A stretch of 64,000 nucleotides of DNA from Brevipalpus yothersi (Eukaryota; Arthropoda; Arachnida; Trombidiformes; Tenuipalpidae), in contig QZCP01000009.1 of NCBI GenBank assembly GCA_003956705.1, forward strand, positions 1-64,000, given 5' to 3'. A program made the position numbers and the translations under genes. Below are positions 42,601 to 53,551 of the stretch, one piece after another; position 1 is the first letter of the stretch, and every line of letters begins with the position of its first letter. A model generated the notes under the pieces. It was not told the DNA's origin, did no database searches, and was given only the letters and a program-made list of their open reading frames with translations.

Positions 42601-43518
42601 TTGCCACTTTCAATTGAATTGTTATTCAAATAAACGAATCATCAATAATATGAAAAATAAAGATGATATTCATCTGCATTAGTTTACAGTAAGATCAGGT
42701 CCAGATCTGAATCATTCCAGTTTTTGGGAGGATGTTCTGAGGAAGAAGATGATGAAGAAGAGAGTATCTCAGAAAACTGAGAACTGTGATGATCATCATC
42801 ATGATTAAGGTGAATGATCGTTAAGGTAACAGTCTCTCAATCAGGCCATTAACTTTTGATCAGTTTTCACTTTCTCTTTACATGATGAAGAGAGAAAGAT
42901 GTCTGGAGTCTAGTGACTTTAACCGTATCTGTCAACATCTTTCCATATGTATGTATGAATGCATATGTATGTGTGATGTCAAAATAATAATAGCTCACTA
43001 TTTAATCATACAAATAATGATCCCCTTTTTATCATCATTATAAATGAGCATTTTGTTTATCCAATATGTATTCATATACTTCAACTTTAGCTTGAGAAAC
43101 AAAAAAATCATCATCATTCAAGTCATTGTACATGTTTGATTTTGATTTTGGATCCGCATTGAGCCAGCTTTTGTTGAAAAAAATAATTTTTCTTTAATCC
43201 TCTGGAAGATATGGAAGGTTATAATATGGTCAATAATCAAGAGGAAATATGGTAGATTCTCTTTGAAATAGCCGCCATACAGAAGAGTTACTATTCATCA
43301 ATTCCATTTATTGCTGCCAACTAAACTTTATTGCACCTTATAAGATTATAAGATTATATTCAGATGATCAATCTGATTGTGATTGAAATTTGGCTACAGT
43401 ATTTCCTTGTGATCGTTACTGTGAAGAGTGCATAATTTGTGGCGTTTCTTGTATCGAAAAAATTCTGGACCATAGTGCAGTTACAAGGTTCGAAAATCAT
43501 CGGTCAGAATATTCGTAA
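39698..43518 (+). CDS. Speculative three-exon small Cys-containing protein
   Basis: Three pieces are phase-compatible: 39698-39750 (MAMATIIIIVILICSCG, signal-peptide-like), 40422-40630 (HPSNYNSYRVHPQATPTMYP...) and 43400-43518 (FPCDRYCEECIICGVSC..., then TAA). Joined, they give 126 aa. The donor at 40,631 (GTAAGT) is excellent and the acceptor at 43,399 (GGCTACAG) is acceptable. The first donor (GTATAT) is weak and overlaps a TATATATAA string (39,752-39,760) that could instead be a TATA box, so exon 1 may be wrong. The Cys spacing CX3CX2CX2CX3C suggests disulfides or metal binding. I recognise no family. The long second intron contains the ORF at 41,231. Confidence 0.2.
41231..41674 (+). CDS. 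Putative small secreted helical protein
   Basis: This is a single open frame of 147 codons from the ATG at 41,231. The N-terminus is hydrophobic (SIVFFSLLFIEKVLA, then AP, a plausible signal-peptidase site near residue 36). The mature part is charged, amphipathic and helix-like (DLRDLNDKIASSEKVLLKLL, DLKEHVEKMLDYLRFRRDG, QQFEKMKDGINKDF), with no cysteine after the signal region. Composition is unlike the surrounding low-complexity ORFs. The stop TAA overlaps a donor-like GTAAGC (41,671), so the gene could continue by splicing in phase 2. AATAAA occurs at 41,991. Size and helical periodicity are loosely reminiscent of mite group 5/21 proteins, but I cannot show homology. Confidence 0.42.
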   Translation: MANEKCLTPTFAFFSSIHSFSIVFFSLLFIEKVLAAPMDIIDRTDTTVMADLRDLNDKIASSEKVLLKLLTNIDVQSATDLKEHVEKMLDYLRFRRDGINTWQISRQQFEKMKDGINKDFAALPFKIVHILSQASKKEIIHIVPFNT

Positions 43519-44897
43519 TAATCACAGGTAAGATCACTTTCGATAGAACGATAATCATCAGCCATCTACATGAAGACAGCGACTGACAAAAGCGAGTGGC
43601 AATAACAGAGCTTTAATACAGAGGAAGACAGTTGAACGTGGAGAGCAAAAAAATGACTCAACCATTGTTAATAGATTTGGATAAATAATTTTGATTTTTT
43701 GTCTCAAATATAAGTCAAATCAGTGGTAGAATTCTTTGATCACAATTCTCAGGTATTTTGCATACGATGCTCCGGTCTCTTGCTTTCTCAGTCCATTTAT
43801 CTATTCAGAGTTTCATTTTTGATTTTTTCTTGGAGCATTTCCCAGAAAATGACTAGAATAAAAATAGATTATTCATACGAGCTCATTCCATGATGGATAT
43901 TGGAAATGAACAGAGTTTTTCTTTTGCATTCTTTTCTTTGGAAAGTTTTGCAGAGTAGCCTTAGCATGATCAGGTGGATAGGTTCTAAGAATTTGTGATT
44001 CAGGAACTTCGTTCTAGATAGCTCTTATTATGAAAAAATATTCAGACATACGTTGAATCATCATCCCTCTGACATTTATAGCTCATGGGAAGCAAGTCTC
44101 ATTTATCATTTATATATGCGAGATGTGAGCTTTTCACGATGTGAGGTGCTTCCAATTACGATGGCTAAAGAATTAGAATTATAGCAACAGATTACTTTTC
44201 ATGATAAATTCTTCCAAATTCATACTTTAAATCAAGCTCTCAAAGTTTTCAGTTTATTTTTTGATCAATTAATAGAAATTTTTCCGACGCAATTGAGCCA
44301 AAAAAAACTCAAGAGATTAAAAATATTGTACTTTGAGCGTCTCTTCCTGTCAATTGAAAATCATTGAATCTCATGTCACTTGCATAATACAGATCTTGAT
44401 TTTTGGAATGAATAACGGTAAGCTTCCCAAGTCTTATAAGCTTTGGCAATCAATTGAGGTATCGATACAGACTTATTGATGTCTAGTGATGTCTTTATTA
44501 TTTATATTGAGTGATTTATTTTTCGTATCATTAATGATCACTTTCTCCTCAATTTTACCGACTTATAATTGTGAACTAGATCTTATTTCCGATTTGAGGA
44601 CTAAATCCTTTTTGAGGCCAAAAATCTGAGACAATTGTAAACATAGAAGAGAATCTTTCTCGCGATTGTCTCTTCTCCTTCCTGTACATAGTCGCACGCT
44701 TTAATCATTATTGATTACATATCACATACACACACACGATCACTCTGTAAGTGGCTGACACACCATTGAAAACATCGATATACTGCTGATTTGATTCATT
44801 TGACTAAATCTTTCTAACTGCTATATTTGCTTCGTTAGGTTAACAAGCAGACACGTACACACCTACAAATACAGATTTTCATTGGCTCGAAGTAAAG
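41675..44897. other. Mostly non-coding; one Cys-rich open stretch at 43,400
   Basis: Apart from the candidate exon at 43,400-43,518 I see only short AT-rich ORFs. A CACAG followed by GTAAGA lies at about 43,530, just past that exon's in-frame stop. Confidence 0.4.
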
Positions 44898-45858
44898 ATG
44901 AGACCAATTCAAAATTATCCAAGAACTTCCATGAACCCAACTAGATTTCGAAGTCTGAGCGTTGGTTCACTTGAGATTGGGTATCAAAGATTTGTAAGTC
45001 ATCTTGTTCATCATGAAACTTATTCTTCAGACGACTATTTCTTCGATTTCCTCAAGAAATTGAGACTCAGTCTCAGCTGGTGATAATCAAGATTTGCGAT
45101 CGAAGATAAATAGAAAGTGATGTTCAGATTGAAGTATGATAGTGTGATAGATAAACATCACAAGTTTCTCAATTGAACGATTTCTATCATGTGAAGATGA
45201 GATCAATTCTTGACTAACTCTTCTGAGATGATTCAGAGCAAGAATGAAAAAATCTCAAAAAATTGATTCTCTGAAGATGTTTTCATCTCTATGATGAGGG
45301 TTAATTTCATCTCATCTACCATCTCTCTTCCTCTATCTTCACTGTGTTTAAGTCCAATTTGGTGTGATGATGCTGGTGCTGATAGTAATAACACTGTATG
45401 AACATTTTCACATGACAATCGATTGATAACAATTCTGATAACTTGAAAAGATGTGTCACGTACATCGAGAGCATAGAATGAAGAAAGAAAGAGAGAGAAA
45501 GGAAGAAAGAGAGAGAGAGATCATGTTGATGGAAGTTGAGAAGGAAATTCTTTTCCCATGATCATGGACAATGATCATCGCTGATCATCGATGAGATGTC
45601 CTAGAGGAGTATCATCGAGAAAACGTCTAGTAGTCAATCCTTTGAGCGCAAAACATGATAAAATAATAGTTATTCATGAGCTCTAGCCATTGTTTATACT
45701 CACTTACCAATTCAACTTATCAGGTCAAATGGTGGTTGGAAAGAAAAGAACAAATCTTCCCATTGTCTCATCCAAATCGATTGTATGTGAGATACTTTTG
45801 TCCTTATCGATCATTAGAAATGAATCTTACTCAAAATCTCCTAAAATCTATGGGATGA
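44898..45858 (+). CDS. Speculative two-exon small gene
   Basis: Exon 44898-44993 (MRPIQNYPRTSMNP...GYQRF) ends at a perfect GTAAGT donor in phase 0. An acceptor ATCAG at 45,721-45,723 opens a phase-0 frame, VKWWLERKEQIFPL...LLKSMG, that stops at 45,858. Together they give 76 aa. The ATG context (AAAG before ATGA) is good. There is no recognisable domain, and two phase-matched pieces can arise by chance. Confidence 0.17.
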
Positions 45859-45861
45859 ATA

Positions 45862-45925
<64 letters not shown>

Positions 45926-47335
45926 TGTCGAACTTGAAAAAATTTTTCCCGATGGACACATTCGAGGCTGGAAGAGGCTTGAGAGAGATATTCTCTGTGA
46001 CTGACGAATCATCATGATTAATCATTGATCAGTGTTATCCTTTATCACAGCTCAATGTCTTACCATTGCTTTATCCACAGGAAATCGATTTTTCCTGTGA
46101 ATAAATTCTCTCCCCAGCTAATCAGCCATTGTTTTTCTCTTGATTAGGTGTTTTCTCTGTACAACTGTACTCTCTCTCTCTCTCTTCCCGATAGAGAAAC
46201 ATGGAACATGAAACACACACACACACCATACAGACAATAGATTGTCGAGATAACGGTAGATGAATTGGTAGAGCAATTGCTGATATGGATTACAGAGAGA
46301 TGAAAAAATAGCCTTTCGATTATGTGGAACATTACCATGTTGTTGATAGAACGTTGATTGTGGCTGTGTTTCATGTTATAGTTGAGATAAATCACATCGT
46401 CTAATCATTCTCATTGTGACTTTCCAGTGTGAAATATTTTTGCCTCTTTTCTCGAATCATATATACATCTGCTTTCACCCTGTTGAGTCCTCTTTTTAAT
46501 TGTTTTCCTCTTTCTCTCTTAATTGAACGAGTTTTAGAAACATATTTTTTTCCTCTGTACTTGAATCATCATCTTTGAGCTTATCAATCGAGATAATCTT
46601 GAGGAAAAGTTTCTGTGTGTACAAGAATTTTCCTAGGATTTTCTGTTGATCTCCCTGAACTTGAAATTCGTTTCACTCCCATATTCTTATTACTTGCTCC
46701 CATATTTTTTTTCTTCTATTTTGATTACATTGGCTAGTTTTAATTGTAATAATCAAACTTCACTCAAAAACTCATAGATAGACATTAGATATTGAAGTAA
46801 TCCGACAAGATATCAGTCTTCCATTTTACTTCACTCGATATCTTTTTTTCTTCTTCTCGAAGTTTATCTTGCAATCCAAGAAAAAAAAAGTAGACATACA
46901 TAAGTTACTTTGACCGGAAAAATTTTCAGTCATTTAAAACTGCTAATTAAATCAACATTATCAATTATCACCAACAATAACAAGTGATCAGTTTTCCTTT
47001 GCTACTTGTCTTGCACTCTTATACCATCAACACTTCTCGGCCTCTGTTATTACATCATAATCAACGATCTTTCTGTTTATTATTATTATTATTATTGTTG
47101 TCATCTTTCTGATTGGTGTGTTTCTGAATATTATTAACATTCAAGTCAATTTGTCAAATATTTTGACTTTGAGAGTAATTTGATTTGATTGTGTGTGTGT
47201 GTTGATATCTCTTTACTTTGATATATCCTTTCACTATTACCCTTCACTTTACTTCCTCTCGTTACCACTCTATCAATATTTTCCCTTGATTGACCTTTGA
47301 ATTAATCGTGAAAATCAAAATATAACTATACAAAA
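45859..47335. other. Upstream region of the SLC18B1-like gene, no other gene seen
   Basis: A (CT)n tract begins this stretch. Arthropod-type initiator words TCAGT occur near 46,813, 46,927 and 46,990 and could mark the transporter's transcription start, but there is no TATA box at the right spacing. No AG acceptor lies in the last 100 bp before the ATG at 47,336, so the start codon is probably in a first exon. Confidence 0.35.
45864..45926. repeat. (CT)n microsatellite
   Basis: A CT run of about 63 bp with one TTT interruption. Confidence 0.97.
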
Positions 47336-50300
47336 ATGAAGCCAGCACGTCGAGTCAGTTCTGAGAGTCGTTTAGATCGTCATTTGATACGAAATTTAAA
47401 ATATCTCGAAGAAACCCCACTACTTAGGCCACAAGTGCCCAAGTATTTTGAATCAAACAGTGTGGAGATCAAAATTGAAGATCCTTGCAATAATAAGACA
47501 TCATCATACTATTCTCATCATCTACAGACGACTGGTTGTATAAATAATTCGAAAAATAGTACCCACAATACGATTAAAGATTCACCATATGTCACCAAGC
47601 TGCCACCATCACCACCCTCATCGGGTGATTCAACATTATCATCAACTGAACAAGTGGCCCGATCAAAAGTGAAATTTACAAATCAACAAAAATGGATATT
47701 ATTGTGTTTATGTTTGGTAGATTTTTCTGCCTTTGCATCCATGTCCATAATAGCACCTTTTTTTCCATACGAAGTGTCCCTACGTGGTCAAAGTACTTAC
47801 ATATCGGGCCTCATTTTTTCTGTCTACTCAATAACGGTTGTTTTCTCATCGGCAATATTTGGACGACTGAGTCCATACATTGGTCCACGATTAATGTTAA
47901 TTGTGGGAATATTTATATCGGGGACAGCGAACATTGTGTTCGGCCTATTGGATTATATGAATAATGATACAGCGTTTATAGTGTTGTGTTTTGTGGTTCG
48001 AATTATTGAAGCTCTTGGTGCTGCATCATTTAATACCGCTAGTTTGATATATATATTCGAAATGTTTCCCGACAATATTGGCTATGTATTCGGTTTAACA
48101 GAGACGTTCACCACACTAGGAACCACTGTTGGCCCAGCACTTGGAGGCTTATTGTATAGCTGGATGGGCTATGGTACACCATTTTACGTGCTGGGCACGT
48201 TTGCCTTTCTTACATTGCCAATGATATGTGTTAAAGTGCCTCGAATAAGCAGTAAGTTTTGTTGTGTTGATTATCAATTTTCATTGATAGTCTCAATTAA
48301 TTGTCACCATCAATTTGATGATTGATAAATTCCCACCTTCTCACTTCTCTCTCATTCTATCGTAACTAACGATATTTCACAAACACACACGCACACAAAA
48401 CTTATACTAACTATCATATAACTTAACGATTTCATCATCTTCACCTCTTTTCTTTTGATTATCTATTCAGATACATCGAAAGGTGGACCCGAGATCTATT
48501 CTCCCATGAAAAATGTTCTTCTTCTTCCTCCTCTTATTTTTCCTCCTTTTTCTTCGTTAAATTTCTCAAATTTTCCTATTTCATATCTCACCTCAAAGTG
48601 CAAATTTATTCTCTTATCCGTTTTGAAGATCTTTCACTCCGGCTTCTCTTTCTCCATGTCTGTCTCTGGTGCCTCTGTAAGATAGTGAATATCAGTCTCA
48701 TTTGCCCTTTGACCTCTTTCATTGAGCTTTTCTCTTGTTGATGATGCTCTGTGTGCAGTTTGATCCTGAATTTAACCGAAACTTCACCATGCTAGTTATT
48801 ATTTTCCAGAGAGAGTAGTTTTTTCTCCACAATCCATGTGACTTGACTTTAGCTGATTAACTCTTCACCTGGCTATCGTTTCTGATAGGTTCTATGGTAA
48901 CTTATCATTTTGAACAATTGGCTATACACCAAAACATACCGTACCGTTAGATAGGATGTTAATTCAATAGCTCTACAGGTTTAACATCGATAAATGAGAT
49001 GTTTTTTTTCCATTAAACAATAGAGGCTATTTGATTCATGCATTCAAGATGTTTTCCATTTGGCTAAAAACAATGTCTTTCACGGGCTCTTCTCATGATC
49101 ATGACAATATTGGCTGATGCAGGAAAATTAGAAAGTTTTTTGAGAGAAGGAGAGAGATGATTATTGAAAAGTTCCTCCTCTTGTAATAATCCATCGACAG
49201 ACCTCATGTTCATATCTGCTTCAGAAGTTTCTTAAGGGTCACTAAAAATTTTCGTAATTGATGATTGAACTTCTGTAGCCTTGATATTACGGTAGAAGTA
49301 CTTATTTGCAAGGTGATTTTGGGCCTCAAAAGGTAATAATCTGATCATTATTGACAGGAAATTTCTAAATCAGTGAATTTCAGGCCCTGGGAAGAGTACG
49401 ATACCGTAAGCAAGAGCCGTTAAATTGATTTTTGAGGTTCATATCAAATCGTTTCGATTTGACTTGATTGAGGTAGCTGATATCGGAAAAAAGTTCATTA
49501 GGAGCCTCAGTTGATGTGCCATTAGCAGAACCACAATAATTGTTGGATATACAAAACTTTTGAATGATTTTCGATTGAAATATACAGAATTTTCCGACTT
49601 CAATCCTCATCCGACTGTAATAAGCCTATTTGCTAAGCACTTTCTGCATGAATCACTCTACTCTTTCAACGGTATATATCGGCATAGATATGAAGAGGAA
49701 AAATGTTCACACCCATTTGATATGCTCTTAAAGGTACTCGAAAAAGGCTGTCCAAAGGTCACACTAAGATTCCAAAGAAGGTCGATTGATATTACCTTCG
49801 GCAAGGCACACATTCTCTCTTCCTCAACCCTTTTGTGTTGTGTACTCGAGAAAGAGAGTGAAAGTAATACAAACACTATGATTGGCAATAGTTTGGTGGA
49901 CCTTTGGTCTCTCTCTCTCTTTCTCACTACTTTCCTTTAATCAGATAAAGTTCGATCGTGATTAAAAAAGATTGTATCAATTAATGCTCAGTCAGCGTCT
50001 TTGGAATCTCCTCAATCCTTGACTTAGTTCTATGTGGAAAGATCAACACTTACTACAATCGTCATACCAAAGTAAAGAGTGTTAGATGAGTAGGAAAATG
50101 CCATCGATTAGCTTCCACATTATATTCTTGTGTCACACTGTTTACAGATATGTTATTGAACCGGAATTAGTACTTGACCGAAAAAATGTATCTTATTCTT
50201 TATCCCTTTTCTCCTACTTCTCCATATTGATTCCAGTGGAATACTTTTTATCAATGCTCTTTCCTTTCTTTCTTCTCTCTTTCTATCTCTTTTTTCCCTC

Positions 50301-52609
50301 TCCATCCCTCTTTCTTTTTTCTTTCCTCTCCTCTCCTCATCCTATTCCATTCCATTCATCATTATACTCTCATTTTTTTCACCTATATTTCTTTGCTCAG
50401 ATGTCAATGTACCGTTACAAAGGGGTGAGAGAGGAGGAAAGTAGTAGAAGACAGAGAGAATGCAACTTATCAGAATTCATCAGCTCCACCCTGAATGAAA
50501 GGGCTCAAGTGGTGATGAGAGGAATAGATGAAAGAAAAAAAGGCTGAACAAATGATAATTACAGCCAATGAGAATTAAAATCGATAATGAGCTAGAATAA
50601 TGTTTAGGAAAATTTCCGAGCATCAAATTTTCCAATGTTTGCCTCATGATGTGGCTCCAAATAGATATGAATTATTGTTAATTTTATCTTTTTGACCCGA
50701 TTTGGGCAAATTCCGATGATATACAGAGAGTTCGGTGAAAATTACTGAAGAAGAGAGTCAAAATTTATTCATAATTACTCTGAGCAACAAGAATCTTCTC
50801 AATCATTTTGATTTTTTCCAAATTTGCCTAGCTATGAGCCCATCACTGAAATCTTGAGAATTTTTCGTGAGTCAAATATCCATTTTACATGTATCTGATC
50901 AGAACTCTTCACTAGTTAACTTAAATTCCAGTTCATTTGAAATATCTCCATATTTTTCTGAATTTTCTATCCAATCTTCATCGTACATCTCAAGCGTCCT
51001 GAGATTTTGTTCATTCTTTTTTTGAATATTAACGTATCATTTCCTCTCCATTCTCCAAGTTCTTAGATCAAGAAGAATTTTTATCTCCTATCAAAGATTC
51101 ACAATCGAATATTTGCCAAAAATATTGCAATCCTGATGATGATTAAGAAATATCTCATTCACAAAAATTGATGATTGAGATGTGGAACTGCAAGCCATCC
51201 TTCGTTGACACATCCACTTGCATCCCTGGAAGTCCGTAAATGGTCGGAAAGGGAAAAGTAAGGGATCTAAGATGATGTGAGAGGTATTCATCCACATTAA
51301 CATATTATCTCTCTATCTATCTCTATCTCTCTCTTCCTTTTTTTCCCATCTATTTGAAATGCAAAAAAAACAAAAAGAAAAACTTGTCCGGTATTTTGCG
51401 TAATTCTTTTCTCGTTAAAAGAAAAATATTTGATACACTTTATGTATACATGTATGCATATTTTCTTTTTGAGAATTTTGAATCCTAATCACAGGGAACA
51501 TCCATAGTGTGGAGAATAGTCCGTATCCTACCGGGCGATGGAAGTGAATCGATTCACAAGAAGTCTCAACTTTTCTCTATGGTCAATCAATTAATTGATC
51601 CACTTTGACTAATTACTCTTTTTTATTTTTCTTTACACCCACATCAATTGTTTTGGAATTGGCGATAACGCTCACATCTACACACACTTCCTCTTCTTCT
51701 CCATATTCTCCCACTTCTATCATGCAAAACTTTGTCCCTCTGGAATGTCAATTGTCTTTCAACTTTGGCTCTTGGATGCTTACATCTGAATTTGTCTAAC
51801 TGTAAACTGTGTCCATCTTCACTGTCTTCTCTTCTTCTTCTTCTTCTTCTATTCTCCTTCTTCTTCACCTTGAAGCTGGTAAACGAAGTCGAGAAACAAA
51901 TGCCACCTACTTTGGCCTACTAAGAATTCCGAAAGTAGCCATAATATGCATGGTTGTTGTGGTTATATCACAGAGCATTGGATTCTTGGATCCAACATTA
52001 GAACCATTCTATCGATCATTAGGTCTTAATGTTAACAGTACTGCCTTAGCATTCTTTGTACTTTCAGCCACGATTGCCATATTGTTACCAATATTCAGTC
52101 GTGTTGCCGATCGTACAGAAAATGAATACACCATGATGTTCACCGGTTTGATAATATGTGCAGTTGGTCTACTATTTTTAGGGCCATCAGATTTTCTACC
52201 AATTTCACCATCACTCAGCTTAAGTTTATTATCATTAGTAATTATTGCCGTAGGATATGCGTTAGCTTTTATACCAACATTCGAAAGTTTACTAGACAGT
52301 GCAATTGATCATGGAATGCATGATAATATAGCAACCTATGGAGTAGTATCTGGACTATGGTCAACCTGCTATGCTGCCGGTGAAGTGACCGGTCCATCAT
52401 TGGGTGGAGCACTTCTGGAATTTATGCACTTTTCGGCTGCATCTTCACTAATGGCCTTGTTTTCCATTCTGATGGTAAGTTTCTTCTCCATGAGAATTTG
52501 ATTGATTGGACGCACTTGTTTGATTGATTTCTTCTTCTCTTTCAATTTATTCTAGGCGATTGTCACTGGTTTCGCTATGATTTGGAAAGTGAAGAGTCAG
52601 TGGAAATAA
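47336..52609 (+). CDS. SLC18B1: MFS transporter of the SLC18B1 (vesicular polyamine transporter) type
   Basis: Three exons, 47336-48251, 51876-52474 and 52556-52609, give 522 aa (human about 456). The first 110 residues are a cytosolic extension with an acidic dileucine motif EETPLL (residues 25-30) and a Ser/Pro-rich stretch. Membrane segments begin near residue 119 (WILLCLCLVDFSAFASMSII). Family features are APFFP at the start of the first lumenal loop, the motif A-like FGRLSPYIGPRLML, VGPALGGLLYSWMGYG after helix 5, and in the second half IGFLDPTLEPFY, AFIPTFESLLD and GPSLGGALLEF. SLC18B1 moves polyamines into vesicles by proton exchange in mammals; substrate here is inferred. The first intron is 3.6 kb and the second 81 bp. 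The donor at 48,252 (GTAAGT, phase 1) joins the acceptor at 51,875 after a long pyrimidine tract. The stop codon is embedded in AATAAA (52,605-52,610). Confidence 0.9.
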
Positions 52610-53403
52610 ACTTTTTTCTGAGAGAGATTTCGTCAAGAAATTTCTCCATCAATTTCGTGTAAACGTTTCAAAAACTCATCAACTCGATTTGTCAATCATC
52701 CTTGTTAATTTTTTCAACCAATTTTTCATACACATTAGCTCAACTTATTGCTGTTATTGATATATACTCATCATCCAATTACTCACATTAACACCTCTAG
52801 AGGTTGAGCTTATTTCAACTTCAAATATCCTTACCTATTTCTATGAATGAATAATAATCACACAAAATAACCACTTTTACTCATGATTCCTCTCTGAATT
52901 CTAGTGAATTCAAATCATCATTATGTTAGATCGGATACTCACACACATGAATGTATAATAGAACTTAACTTTCGTCAAATATAACTAATCTAAAAAAATC
53001 TGAAAATTTTTCATCAAATTCGATTTCCTTATAAATACAAGTGATCGACGATAAACATACTGAAACGATAAAACACTTTCCATCGAATTTCAAGATTTCA
53101 CGGATTCGAGGTTGATTCATAGTTGAACAATTGCAAAGACCATGATATGGCAACATTAATGTGGCATAAAAATTAAACTGATCCACCACTATAAGATGTG
53201 ACAATGCTTCACCATAAAACATCACTAAAATTCTTATAAAAGCATCTCTTTGGATAGAAAGCAATTCTGATTCCAAATAGTATTCGTGAAATTCTAAAAA
53301 AGTTCAGATCGAAATCGTCCAACAAGTTTGAACTTTCTTTGAATGATGCAACAACTTTCATCACAGCGCAAGCTCAATCATTATTATTGTGTTTTTTCAA
53401 CAA
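52610..53403. other. SLC18B1-IBA57 spacer
   Basis: This is AT-rich. It contains an unexplained minus-strand ORF, 52,965-53,222 (85 codons from ATG, MFYGEALSHLIVVDQF... to FRLVIFDES). Its frame stays open upstream to about 53,276. Composition is protein-like, but I recognise no family and no intron partner is evident. Confidence 0.35.
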
Positions 53404-53441
53404 GCAAGCATGTTGATTGTTTTGAAATTGAAAGCATGTTT
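53404..53441 (+). promoter_or_regulatory. Paired AAGCATGTT element upstream of IBA57
   Basis: Two direct copies of AAGCATGTT lie at 53,406-53,414 and 53,432-53,440. The first sits in the 14-mer GCAAGCATGTTGAT that also precedes UTP6 at almost the same distance from the start codon. AAGCATGTTT (53,432-53,441) fits the decamer RRRCATGYYY. Function is inferred from position and repetition only. Confidence 0.4.
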
Positions 53442-53551
53442 GGTATCGGTTGTGTGTATTATCTGATGCACATGATGTTTTTGTGAAAATTTGTTTCAAT
53501 TGATATCGGTATGATTATGTAATTGATTGTATTTTTGGAGTGTTTCCAATA

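Noticed and set aside
43487..43500. AAGGTTCGAAAATC resembling a tRNA T-loop
   Set aside because: No matching acceptor stem, D-arm or anticodon arm could be folded around it.
48455..48685. Possible extra SLC18B1 exon (NTSKGGPEIYSP) after an acceptor at about 48,471
   Set aside because: It would enter in phase 1 but has no donor giving phase 1 on exit. A direct splice 48,251 to 51,876 keeps frame and fits the family alignment.
49560..49940. 126-codon open frame inside the SLC18B1 intron
   Set aside because: It has no recognisable domain and ends in CT-repeat-derived Ser/Leu sequence. No splice partners were evident.
53540..53551. Upstream GTG (53,540) as IBA57 start, and likewise GTG 58,319 for the second sidestep-like gene
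   Set aside because: Eukaryotic initiation at the first in-frame ATG (53,552 and 58,328) is sufficient. The extra residues add no recognisable targeting signal.
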